Shown here in pieces: positions 14,941 to 22,479 of a stretch of 26,574 nucleotides of DNA. The stretch spans positions 1-26,574 of the forward strand of contig JBPCIX010000074.1 of NCBI GenBank assembly GCA_051005875.1, given 5' to 3'. The DNA comes from JBPCIX01 sp051005875. Lineage in GTDB: Bacteria > Actinomycetota > CADDZG01 > JAHWKV01. Both the position numbers and the translations under genes were made by a program. Below the pieces are notes generated by a model, which saw nothing but the letters and a program-made list of their open reading frames with translations, searched no databases and was not told the origin of the DNA. Position 1 is the first letter of the stretch; each line of letters begins with the position of its first letter.

Positions 14941-16332
14941 ATGACCACCGATTCCTCCCAACTTCGAAGCCTGCCTCAGGTGGATAGGCTCAGCAACGCT
15001 CTGCCTGCCGAAATAGCCGCGCCCGTGCGGGTCCTTGCAGCTAGACATGTGATCGCCCAGGCAACAGGACAAATCCTAGCCGGCGACGATCCGCCTTCTT
15101 TCGATGATCTGGTCGAGCGGTCCAACCTGGCCATCAGGACCGGCATGAGGAGGCTGCTCGGCCGAGTAATCAACGCTACGGGCGTGCTCTTGCACACCAA
15201 CTTGGGCCGCGCGCCGCTGAGCAGCGCCGCGCTCGAAGCCGCCGCTGAAGTTGGAAGCGGATACTCGAATCTTGAGTACGACCTCGAGGCGTCGAGTCGT
15301 GGCAGCCGCTACAGCCATGCAATGGAACTGCTGAGGGCCGTGACGGGGGCTGAATGCGCCCTTGTCGTCAACAACAATGCTGCTGCGGTCGTGCTTGCCC
15401 TTCGAACTTTGGCCCAGGGTAGGGAAGTCATCGTGTCGCGGGGGGAACTTATCGAAATAGGCGGTGAGTTTCGGCTGCCGGACATCATGGCCGAATCCGG
15501 CGCAATCATGAGGGAAGTCGGGACCACCAACAGAACCCATCTGAGCGACTACGAATCTGCAATCAATGAACAAACTGCGGCGATAGTCAAGATCCATCCT
15601 TCGAACTTTTCGGTCGTCGGATTCACAGCCTCGGTTGCCTCGGCCAAGCTCGCTTCCCTTTGCCGAGCACGCGGAATCATATTTATCCACGACTTGGGCA
15701 GCGGTCTCTTGCGTCATAGCATCGGCGGCACTCGGCCGGCCTGGCTGACACAGGAACCATCGGTGGAGCAGGCCCTTCAGGCAGGAACCGACCTGGTTAC
15801 TTTCTCAAGCGACAAGCTTCTGGGGGGTCCCCAAGCGGGGATTGCGGTGGGCAAACAGGAGGTCATCGACCGGCTCCATTCCTCGCCGCTTCTTCGAGCC
15901 TTCAGAGTTGACAAAACCACGCTGGCAGCCCTGCAGTCAACCCTTTTGGCATACCTCGAAAACCGGGAGACATCGCTGCCTTTGTGGCAAATGGCTCTGT
16001 TAACCCCAGAAGACCTCGAGTTGAGATCCAAGTCTGTGGTCGATGCTTTAGGCGTTCGAGCCGGACCAGAGTCCGACATCGAGGTAGTGCGCGGAAATTC
16101 TGCAGCAGGCGGCGGATCTGCGCCGGGAGCTGAGATTCCCACGGCGCTAATAAAGATCTCTTGCAAGAACTTTAGCGGGGCACAGCTTTCAAAATCATTG
16201 GTCGAAAACGATCCGCCCATTATCGGGCGAGTGGAAGATGAAGCCCTGACCTTAGATCTGAGAACCGTCGCCGAACAAGACGATCAAGTCGTAGCCGGCG
16301 CTCTTCGGCGGATCCTCGCCTTTTGCATGTAG
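14941..16332 (+). CDS. selA: L-seryl-tRNA(Sec) selenium transferase (SelA)
   Basis: A 463-residue PLP enzyme that converts Ser-tRNA(Sec) to Sec-tRNA(Sec) using selenophosphate. The SelA pattern is clear: LPQVDRLSN at the start, INATGVLLHTNLGRAPLS (78-94), YSNLEYDLEASSRGSRYSH (108-126), VVNNNAAAVVLAL, SRGELIEIGGEFRLPDIM, VGTTNRTHLSDYE, and the PLP lysine K292 in FSSDKLLGGPQAG. Length is normal. It overlaps selB by 10 bases, so the two are co-translated. It implies UGA recoding in this organism; tRNA-Sec and selD must be elsewhere. Confidence 0.96.
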   Translation: MTTDSSQLRSLPQVDRLSNALPAEIAAPVRVLAARHVIAQATGQILAGDDPPSFDDLVERSNLAIRTGMRRLLGRVINATGVLLHTNLGRAPLSSAALEAAAEVGSGYSNLEYDLEASSRGSRYSHAMELLRAVTGAECALVVNNNAAAVVLALRTLAQGREVIVSRGELIEIGGEFRLPDIMAESGAIMREVGTTNRTHLSDYESAINEQTAAIVKIHPSNFSVVGFTASVASAKLASLCRARGIIFIHDLGSGLLRHSIGGTRPAWLTQEPSVEQALQAGTDLVTFSSDKLLGGPQAGIAVGKQEVIDRLHSSPLLRAFRVDKTTLAALQSTLLAYLENRETSLPLWQMALLTPEDLELRSKSVVDALGVRAGPESDIEVVRGNSAAGGGSAPGAEIPTALIKISCKNFSGAQLSKSLVENDPPIIGRVEDEALTLDLRTVAEQDDQVVAGALRRILAFCM

Positions 16333-18185
16333 TCGGCACCGCAGGCCATGTTGACCATGGAAAGAGCACTCTGGTCCGGGCGCTCACCGGAATCGATCCG
16401 GATCGTCTTGAGGAAGAAAAGCGCCGGGGACTTACGATCGACCTGGGATTCGCCTGGCTAAAACTTGCCTCAGGACGCGAGGTTGGGATCGTCGATGTTC
16501 CCGGCCACGAGAGGTTTATCAAAAACATGCTCGCCGGAGTTGGGGCAATTAACGCCACGCTGTTCATAGTGGCGGCGAATGAAGGATGGCAGCCGCAATC
16601 CCAGGAGCACCTCGACATTTTGGATTTGCTGGGTGTTTCCGCTGCCCTGATCGCGCTTACAAAAATCGATGCCTTGGGCGAGGATCGCGCCGAGCAAATC
16701 GAGGTGGCCACTGATCAGATCAGAGCCAAGACTCGGGGCACCACGTTGGAATCAGCTCCGATTGTTCCCGTTTCCGGGGCTACGCGTGAGGGGCTGGAAC
16801 ATCTACGACAGGAGCTAGACGGCCTCCTGGATTCCACTCCCGCAGCTAAGGACTTCGGCCGGCCCCGGCTTTGGATCGACCGTGTCTTTACGATGAAGGG
16901 CTCGGGAACCATCGTTACCGGAACCTTGACCGGAGGATATTTGTCAAAAGGCCAGGAGGTGCAGATTTTGCCCGATCGCCAAATGGCAAGGATCCGGGGG
17001 ATCCAGTCTCACCGCAAGGAAGCACCAGAGGTTGGCCCCGGCAACCGGGTGGCGTTGAATTTGAGCGGACTTGAGCAACAGGCGCTTCACCGCGGCGACG
17101 TTCTATGCCTGCCCAACACTTGGCGGACGACCGAAAATGTTGTCGCGGGCATCAAGTTCTTGAGCCACCTGGATCATCCCCCCAGCGAAAAGGGGGCGTT
17201 CAAACTGTACGCCGGCTCACTGGAACTCGATGCCACGATCCGTTTTCTTGAGGAACCAGCCGACGCTGGTGAGCAGACCCTGGCTCTTATTCGGCTGGAC
17301 CGCCCCGCGGCCTTCGACTTCAGGGATCGCTTTATCTTGAGGGACTCGGGCAGGCGGCAGACCCTTGGCGGTGGCGCAATTTTGGAAACAGAGCCACCGG
17401 CAAAGGGTTCGCGCTCCAAGCTCCTTACCGGCGCCCGCGCCAGGGTGGCCGCCGGCGATCATTTGCAGTATTTGGCGTTGCTTGTCGAAGAAGAAGGTCA
17501 CATGCGGATCACCGACATCCCGACTAGAACCGGACTAAGCGTGACCCAAGCAAAGAGTCTGTCATTGGTATGGCTTGCGGATTTCGCGGCTTCGCCAATC
17601 GCCATGAGCGCTTGGGAAGCAGTCATCGGTGCAAAGGTTAGGGCCTTTCACACCGAGCATCCTTTGGAACAGGGAATCCCACTTACGACCTTGCGGTCTG
17701 CATTAGACCTGCCGGCCAAACTGTTTCAGCAAGTCATCGATGAGCTGGGTCGGCGCAAAGTCCTAACGGTTGATTCGACTTCGGTTAGGTCCCCCGATTT
17801 TTCCCCCCAAGTTGAGAGTCCTGAAAAACGACAACTTCTGGAATTGATTCAGCGGGCCGGAGCATCGGTGCCTTCCGCAGCGGAACTCGGCGCCCAATTC
17901 GGTATGGAGCTGGTCAGGGCGCTTGCCAGGAATGGCGAGCTTGTTCAGGTGAGTGGTGATCTTTTTTACCCGGCCGAATGGATCCGCATGCTTAAGGCGA
18001 ATGTGATCGAAATGGTAGAGAGCAACGGGGCCTTCACGGTCGCCCAGTTTCGAGACATGATCGGGACCAGCCGCAAGTACGCGGTCCCGGTCCTTGAATA
18101 CCTGGATCGGACCAGCTTTACTCGGCGACAGGGGGACCTGAGGTCTCTGGGACCGGCAGGTTCGCCGGCTCCACCATCAGCATAA
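16323..18185 (+). CDS. selB: Selenocysteine-specific elongation factor (SelB)
   Basis: A 620-residue GTPase that delivers Sec-tRNA(Sec) to UGA codons marked by a SECIS hairpin. GTPase motifs are GHVDHGKST (8-16), the switch I RRGLTIDLGFAW, DVPGHERFI (58-66) and LTKID (112-116). Domain II carries FTMKGSGTIVTGTLTGG. The C-terminal ~250 residues are the winged-helix repeats that bind SECIS RNA, ending with SRKYAVPVLEYLDR. The start is TTG 16323, inside the end of selA; it places MHVVGTAGHVDHGKST exactly as expected. The 3' end overlaps the convergent nfeD-like gene by 68 bases. Confidence 0.96.
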   Translation: MHVVGTAGHVDHGKSTLVRALTGIDPDRLEEEKRRGLTIDLGFAWLKLASGREVGIVDVPGHERFIKNMLAGVGAINATLFIVAANEGWQPQSQEHLDILDLLGVSAALIALTKIDALGEDRAEQIEVATDQIRAKTRGTTLESAPIVPVSGATREGLEHLRQELDGLLDSTPAAKDFGRPRLWIDRVFTMKGSGTIVTGTLTGGYLSKGQEVQILPDRQMARIRGIQSHRKEAPEVGPGNRVALNLSGLEQQALHRGDVLCLPNTWRTTENVVAGIKFLSHLDHPPSEKGAFKLYAGSLELDATIRFLEEPADAGEQTLALIRLDRPAAFDFRDRFILRDSGRRQTLGGGAILETEPPAKGSRSKLLTGARARVAAGDHLQYLALLVEEEGHMRITDIPTRTGLSVTQAKSLSLVWLADFAASPIAMSAWEAVIGAKVRAFHTEHPLEQGIPLTTLRSALDLPAKLFQQVIDELGRRKVLTVDSTSVRSPDFSPQVESPEKRQLLELIQRAGASVPSAAELGAQFGMELVRALARNGELVQVSGDLFYPAEWIRMLKANVIEMVESNGAFTVAQFRDMIGTSRKYAVPVLEYLDRTSFTRRQGDLRSLGPAGSPAPPSA

Positions 18186-19347
18186 GACCCGATACCCCCT
18201 TGATCTCGACCAACGTTGTCTGAGCGATCGCTGCACCCAGGGTTCGCGCCTTCCACAAAGTCCCTCGCGCTACAACTTGGCCCTCCGGCGAAATGTCCGT
18301 CCGCGCTACACCAACGGTTCCGACAATGTCTTCGGCCCCGGACAGCGGCCGTGCCGACCGCGACCGGATCGCTGCGGGCATTACCCCGAAGAAGAATCCC
18401 AGGGTCGCTGCGAAGCCCAGGCCCATTGCCCACCACGGCAGTGCTAATGGGGCGGGATCGCCCGACAGGACCAGTAGGCTCCCACCAACAAGGCAACCAA
18501 GCCCTGCCCAGGTCTTAACGCCTAGTTGCGAGGCATGCAGATCTGCCGTCAGCATTCCGATAGCAAGGACCAGCGCAGCGACGGCGATCCAGTTCGCAGG
18601 CAAGATCGTAAGTCCGTAAAGGCCGAACCCAACAGCCAGGCCTCCGGAAAGGGCCGCCCCTCCGACTCCGGGATTATAAAGTTCGAAGATAAGAGCGAAG
18701 ATCCCGATCAGCAGTAGGAGGAAGGCTGCCGGGGGCCGGATTGCCCCGTGCAGCAGGCGCTCGACCATCCCCATCTTGCGAAACTGCGGGACAAAGGGGC
18801 CGCGGGCCAACTGCGTCGGTTTGCCCAAGACTTCGACCTTTGTGCCCGACAGCCCATTCAACAATTCAGGCAGCGAGCTTGCGACGAAATCGACCACTCC
18901 GGCAACTAGCGCCTGTTCAGCAGACAAGCTTCCCACTGTAGAACCTGGGGCAGCAACCGCCACGTGAGCTGCTCGGACGATCGCGGCTGCGGCCGAATTC
19001 GCCTTTGAGGCTGCCGGTGAGGCTGCCGGCGCCACCCAGACAACTACCGGCACGCCGGCTCGTCGTATGGCTTCAACAATGGGCGCCGCAGAAACTCTTA
19101 CCGACCCCGGACTGTCCAGGCGAACGACCAGAGCGGCGGCGTCGCGAATGCCGGACGCCTTAATTTGACGAATAAGAAAGCTCGAAGTGGGTGGATCCAG
19201 CAGGCCGGTCACCTCGGTGTAATCGATTGAGGGCGCTTGGGGCACAGCTTCGGCAACTTCCGGCGCAGCACCCCCAATCCCGGCCAGCATGAATGCGGCG
19301 ACGGCTAGTGCCCCGCCAAACACCCCGAAGGTTGGTGGTCGGGGCAC
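18118..19347 (-). CDS. NfeD-family membrane protein with reduced ClpP-like domain
   Basis: The frame is open to 19608, but GTG 19347 is chosen because it yields a good signal peptide (MPRPPTFGVFGGALAVAAF, cleavage near AEA at 34), giving 409 residues. A ClpP-class (1510-N-type) domain follows: VVRLDSPGSV (74-83), VPVVVWVAP, then S118 in KANSAAAAIVRAAH aligned with the usual catalytic Ser. About 45 residues are then absent: APGSTVGS runs straight into LSAEQALVAGVVDFVA, removing the helix that carries the catalytic Lys. Four or five membrane helices and a C-terminal NfeD OB-fold (GTVGVARTDISPEGQVVARG) complete it. Such proteins work in membrane quality control; this one is probably non-proteolytic. 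Confidence 0.82.
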   Translation of the reverse strand: MPRPPTFGVFGGALAVAAFMLAGIGGAAPEVAEAVPQAPSIDYTEVTGLLDPPTSSFLIRQIKASGIRDAAALVVRLDSPGSVRVSAAPIVEAIRRAGVPVVVWVAPAASPAASKANSAAAAIVRAAHVAVAAPGSTVGSLSAEQALVAGVVDFVASSLPELLNGLSGTKVEVLGKPTQLARGPFVPQFRKMGMVERLLHGAIRPPAAFLLLLIGIFALIFELYNPGVGGAALSGGLAVGFGLYGLTILPANWIAVAALVLAIGMLTADLHASQLGVKTWAGLGCLVGGSLLVLSGDPAPLALPWWAMGLGFAATLGFFFGVMPAAIRSRSARPLSGAEDIVGTVGVARTDISPEGQVVARGTLWKARTLGAAIAQTTLVEIKGVSGLMLMVEPANLPVPETSGPPVAE

Positions 19348-19350
19348 TAG
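19305..19350. repeat. 10-bp inverted repeat at the nfeD-like gene start
   Basis: CTAGTGCCCC at 19305-19314 and its reverse complement GGGGCACTAG at 19341-19350 are perfect and separated by 26 bases. The right arm covers the GTG start codon of the nfeD-like gene. CTAGTGCCCT also occurs at 4399-4408 and, without the first C, at 11722. Confidence 0.7.
19325..19349 (-). repeat. 25-bp dispersed repeat, copy 2
   Basis: Read on the minus strand these 25 bases match 11722-11746 at 24 positions. Here they cover the first codons of the nfeD-like gene, in the same direction as the gene, as copy 1 does ahead of the pseudoprotease gene. Confidence 0.8.
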
Positions 19351-19386
19351 AACGGAAGTGTCCTGTTGTGTCTCACGATTAGTCCA

Positions 19387-19392
19387 TATAAT
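19387..19392 (+). promoter_or_regulatory. Consensus TATAAT -10, leaderless start
   Basis: A perfect TATAAT ends 6 bases before the ATG at 19399. Upstream, TGTTGT (19364-19369, 17-bp spacer) or TTGTGT (19366-19371, 15-bp spacer) may serve as -35. No Shine-Dalgarno is present. This is the best-matching promoter in the window. Confidence 0.65.
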
Positions 19393-19398
19393 CACGCA

Positions 19399-20364
19399 AT
19401 GGCAACGATGCAGAAGGTCACCACTACCCAGTTGAAGGATCAGATCGCCCGCAACCTTTCCGAGTATCGGATAGCCGAGGGGGAAGGCTCCGTCGGCACG
19501 CTCGAAATATCGCTGCGTGCCACCGTCGCCCGCACTTTCAAGGCCCACTGGACCGGTTTCAGATTGGCTTATTCGCAACCCACAATCGTATTGCTCGCCT
19601 GGCTTCACGACGGGAGTTTTTGGTCCGAGGCCTACATTTCAACGGACCAGCCTTCCTATGTCCTGGCCTTCCGCAAGGATCCCCACAAAAATCGCGGGAC
19701 CGGCGCAGAGCGGCCCGACGACAAGTTTGCGGCGCCCCAGTCGATCGAAACCGCAATTGCGCAGCGGAAGGTTTGGATCGAGGCGGGGTTGGTTCCCGAC
19801 GAAGAAATAATCCGTTATGAAGATTTTGATGATCCGATGGAAGCGATCGAACAATTTTTCAATTACACAGCCTTTTATTGTCTGAGGGCCGTCAATGCTG
19901 AGTGGGACGCTTTTGGCTACCTCGCAGATCCTTCTACCGGGTGGGGTAAAGATGCGACGGCGACTGCCGCGCTACCCTTCGAGGCCTCGATCGAGGAGGG
20001 ACTGAAACGATCAGACATACTCTGGCTGTCGCCGGATACTGCTCCGGACAAACCCATCCCCTGCTGGTTTGCTTATACCAAGGACAAGCGACTGTTCGTG
20101 CTTTCGGGTGAGCCGCAGCAGATCATTCCCGAAGCAAAAAAGGTGAGAGGCGCCCGCGTCGTAACTCGCCGCAAGGGCCGCGATGCCAAGATGGGCGAGT
20201 TCGATGCCCTGGTCCGTGTAATAACCGCCGACAACCCCGAAGAGTTCGGACAGATTGCGGAAATTCTCCTGGCTAAGCGGCAATCGGTCGTTGGAACCGC
20301 CGAGGAAAACATCGGCAGGTGGATGCGCGAAGGCGCAATTCTAGAGCTGACCCCCCAGCTTTAA
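19399..20364 (+). CDS. Protein of unknown function, possible PNPOx-like C-terminal domain
   Basis: The frame is open from 19366, but ATG 19399 is chosen because the -10 TATAAT ends at 19392. The product has 321 residues beginning MATMQKVTTTQLKDQIARNL. It is soluble, without signal or membrane segments, rich in aromatic residues and acidic. Residues ~235-320 (PIPCWFAYTKDKRLFVLSGE, then VRGARVVTRRKGRDAKMGEF and LLAKRQSVVG) have the strand pattern I associate with pyridoxamine-phosphate-oxidase-like split barrels of actinobacteria; that is a tentative reading. The N-terminal two thirds are not recognised. It precedes a metallophosphoesterase by 13 bp, probably in one operon. Confidence 0.75.
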   Translation: MATMQKVTTTQLKDQIARNLSEYRIAEGEGSVGTLEISLRATVARTFKAHWTGFRLAYSQPTIVLLAWLHDGSFWSEAYISTDQPSYVLAFRKDPHKNRGTGAERPDDKFAAPQSIETAIAQRKVWIEAGLVPDEEIIRYEDFDDPMEAIEQFFNYTAFYCLRAVNAEWDAFGYLADPSTGWGKDATATAALPFEASIEEGLKRSDILWLSPDTAPDKPIPCWFAYTKDKRLFVLSGEPQQIIPEAKKVRGARVVTRRKGRDAKMGEFDALVRVITADNPEEFGQIAEILLAKRQSVVGTAEENIGRWMREGAILELTPQL

Positions 20365-20377
20365 AGTTTTCAACGAA

Positions 20378-21277
20378 ATGCATATCCGGCGAATGGCGAT
20401 GTCCGGGGCGTTGGCCGGGCTGGCTCTTGTCGCGCACGGGGTTAGCGAAGCCAAGCGCTATCGCCGCCGCGAATACGACATCCCTGTTCTGGCGCCCGGC
20501 GCCACACCGATTCGGATTCTGCTGGTGTCGGATCTTCATCTGGCGCCCGGCAACCGCAAGTTGGCCAAGTTTCTGGAAGGGCTGGGACACGAAACTTACG
20601 ATCTCGTCTTTGCCACCGGAGACTTTTTGAGCGAGCCTGAATCGGTCGATCCTTGCGTGCGACTGTTAAACGGCCTTCACGGAAATGCGGGTCGATTCTT
20701 TGTACTGGGATCCTCCGACTACTTCGCACCCACCTTCAAGACCTACTTTGAATACTTCCTGAAGGTTCGCCGCCACGGTGTCCGGCGAAACCCCACCGAT
20801 AGATTTCGCAGGGCCCTTGTCAATGACGGTTGGACAGACATGACCAACCGCAGCGTCGGCGCCGAATGCAACGGCACTTGGATCCAGGTTACGGGCCTGG
20901 ACGACCCGTACCTTGGGTGGGACGATCGCTCTTTACTCGAGCGCGATCCTGATGCAGGCCTCGCCGTGTGTGCAGTCCACGATCCCGGACCGTACCTTGA
21001 AGCTATTCAAGCCGGTTACGACCTAGTGATTTCCGGACACACCCACGGCGGCCAAGTGAGACTTCCGTTTGTAGGCGCAGTTGTGACCAACTCGACATTG
21101 CCGACAGCGCTTGCCCGAGGCCTAGCAAGAATCGATCGGGCATCGGACGATGACTCGGCCGAAGGCGCCGGCTACCTGTTTGTCACGCCGGGTCTTGGAG
21201 TGTCGAAATTCGCGCCATTTCGTTTTCTTTGTCCTCCTGAGGCTTCAATCTTAAATCTCATTCCGCGAGGCGACTAG
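20378..21277 (+). CDS. Metallophosphoesterase, YkuE-like
   Basis: A 299-residue calcineurin-type phosphoesterase. The N-terminus has a weak hydrophobic segment (~7-20) that could be a membrane anchor. Metal motifs are SDLHLAP (51-57), ATGDFLSE (79-86), VHDP (200-203) and SGHTHGGQVRLP (219-230). The usual GNHD/GNHE block reads GSSDYF (111-116), so the catalytic His and the usual Asn ligand are not at their normal places; actinobacterial relatives often have GSND here. Substrate unknown; related proteins act on membrane lipids or nucleotides. The final ~60 residues closely resemble the partial gene at 26401-26574. It converges on a nitroreductase gene. Confidence 0.88.
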   Translation: MHIRRMAMSGALAGLALVAHGVSEAKRYRRREYDIPVLAPGATPIRILLVSDLHLAPGNRKLAKFLEGLGHETYDLVFATGDFLSEPESVDPCVRLLNGLHGNAGRFFVLGSSDYFAPTFKTYFEYFLKVRRHGVRRNPTDRFRRALVNDGWTDMTNRSVGAECNGTWIQVTGLDDPYLGWDDRSLLERDPDAGLAVCAVHDPGPYLEAIQAGYDLVISGHTHGGQVRLPFVGAVVTNSTLPTALARGLARIDRASDDDSAEGAGYLFVTPGLGVSKFAPFRFLCPPEASILNLIPRGD

Positions 21278-21294
21278 GCGCTAGGGCACTCAAC

Positions 21295-21894
21295 TCAGTA
21301 CTTCTCCCAGTGAATGACTTCGGCTGGAGGTTTTCGTCCCCTCGCGGCGGAGCCTTTAGGCTGGGTAGCGGCCGGCTTTCCGATGGTTACAACTCCGAGC
21401 GGCGTTACTTCCTCAGGAATCCCCAGTAGTTCCTTCAGGGGGGGTAAGGCGTTAACCTGAAACGCCAGAAATCCAGCAGCCAGCCCCTCGTTGACGGCGG
21501 CCAGCAGTAGGAGCATGAACGAAGCGCCGGCATCCCAATGCCACCATGGAACCGGCCATTTACCTTCGGCCCCCGGCGTCCCAGCTTTGTCGGGCTCGGC
21601 ATACCGTTCTGAATAAATCGAAGGGCTGGTGCACAAAATTATGTGGACGGGAGCCTCCGAAATCCAGGGCTGGAAACCCCGCTCAGTATAAGAAGGCTGG
21701 CCACCGATCTCGCCGATTCTCTGCCTGGTCTTAGCGTCGGTAACGACGATAAATGATTGGCCCTGCGCGAAGCCGGCGCTGGGCGCTCTGCCGGCAACCG
21801 CCATTATTCGCTCAATCTGCTCCCGGGGAACCGATCCGGCGCCAGCATAATTCCGAACCATCCGCCGCCTATTGATGACTTTGTTAAACTCCAA
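21295..21894 (-). CDS. Nitroreductase-family flavoprotein
   Basis: A 199-residue FMN-dependent NAD(P)H oxidoreductase of the nitroreductase fold. The start is taken as TTG 21894, because AGGAG (21902-21906) lies 7 bases before it; the frame is open to another TTG at 21924. Features are the FMN-phosphate motif FNKVINRRRMVRNY near the N-terminus, APSAGFAQGQSFIVV, the WHWDAGASFMLLLLAAVNEGLAAGF helix region and EEVTPLGVVTIGKP. The start lies inside the end of cutA (11-bp overlap), so translation is coupled. Substrate unknown; F420- or FMN-type cannot be decided by eye. Confidence 0.88.
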   Translation of the reverse strand: MEFNKVINRRRMVRNYAGAGSVPREQIERIMAVAGRAPSAGFAQGQSFIVVTDAKTRQRIGEIGGQPSYTERGFQPWISEAPVHIILCTSPSIYSERYAEPDKAGTPGAEGKWPVPWWHWDAGASFMLLLLAAVNEGLAAGFLAFQVNALPPLKELLGIPEEVTPLGVVTIGKPAATQPKGSAARGRKPPAEVIHWEKY

Positions 21895-22225
21895 GATCGG
21901 ACTCCTCGTTCGTTTCTGCCTCAATCCAATCCAGATACCCGGCGCTGCCGCTCACTATTGGAATCACCGTGATTTCCGGCATCTCATAGGAATGCTGCTC
22001 ACCAATGGCCCCAATGATGCGAGCCGCAAGGGCGGCCCGGCTCTTTATCAGACACATCCATTCCTTAGCGTTTTCAACTTCCCCCTTCCAGCGATAGGTA
22101 CTGCTAATTGGGCCGACAACCTGCACGCAAGCCGCCAATCTGGCACCCACGAGATGCCCGGCCAGCGCCTGGGCATCATCCTCGGACTCGAAAGTAGTAG
22201 TAACTTGGACGAACTCACTATCCAT
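21884..22225 (-). CDS. cutA: Divalent-cation tolerance protein CutA
   Basis: A 113-residue protein of the CutA1 family, a trimeric ferredoxin-like fold linked to copper tolerance whose molecular role is unsettled. Family motifs are FVQVTTTFESEDDAQALAG at the start, GARLAACVQVVGPISSTYRW (27-46), KGEVENAKEWMCLIKS and the end block HSYEMPEITVIPIVSG. Length matches the family. It starts with ATG 22225, divergent from vapB, with a 35-bp gap that also holds the vapB promoter and operator. The nitroreductase gene overlaps its 3' end. Confidence 0.93.
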   Translation of the reverse strand: MDSEFVQVTTTFESEDDAQALAGHLVGARLAACVQVVGPISSTYRWKGEVENAKEWMCLIKSRAALAARIIGAIGEQHSYEMPEITVIPIVSGSAGYLDWIEAETNEESDLGV

Positions 22226-22245
22226 AGGGCTGGCCCTTCGTAAGA

Positions 22246-22265
22246 GTTATACTAACTAGTATGAC
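22246..22265. promoter_or_regulatory. vapBC promoter and palindromic operator
   Basis: The 20-bp segment GTTATACTAACTAGTATGAC is a near-perfect palindrome: apart from the central AA/CT pair, only one outer pair mismatches. It spans the -10-like TATACT (22248-22253, 7 bases before the ATG) and the vapB start codon at 22261. The position is as expected for autorepression by the antitoxin-toxin complex, and the lack of a Shine-Dalgarno suggests a leaderless start. Confidence 0.6.
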
Positions 22266-22479
22266 TCATAAGGTTGGTATGAAGGGCCAGGTCGTGATCC
22301 CTAAGGACATCCGCGAAAGCATCGGACTCCAACCCGGCGATCAGGTGGCGTTTTCTGTTGACAACGGAGGCGTCCGGCTGGAGCCGGTTCGCGGCTGGGA
22401 GTCCCTGAGGGGCAGATTCCGGGGCGTGCCCCTGACCGAAGATCTAGAGAAAGAACGAATCCGTGAAAGGCGCAGGTGA
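22261..22479 (+). CDS. vapB: AbrB/SpoVT-type antitoxin (VapB)
   Basis: A 72-residue swapped-hairpin AbrB DNA-binding protein. The domain is at residues 3-45: HKVGMKGQVVIPKDIRESIG then LQPGDQVAFSVDNGGVRLEP. The C-terminal ~25 residues (RFRGVPLTEDLEKERIRERR) are charged and probably wrap the toxin. Its TGA overlaps the GTG start of vapC (GTGA), typical of type II pairs where antitoxin is made first. It probably represses its own promoter through the palindrome at 22246-22265. Confidence 0.9.
   Translation: MTHKVGMKGQVVIPKDIRESIGLQPGDQVAFSVDNGGVRLEPVRGWESLRGRFRGVPLTEDLEKERIRERRR

Noticed and set aside
15262..15278. TACTC-N7-GAGTA inverted repeat resembling the MerR operator.
   Set aside because: It lies inside the conserved selA coding region (YSNLEYD) and lacks the 2-bp spacing and GTRAG flank of the two candidate operators; most likely chance.
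19348..19608. Upstream extension of the nfeD-like gene.
   Set aside because: It would run through the divergent TATAAT promoter and the 5' end of the unknown gene; the GTG at 19347 gives a clean signal peptide.
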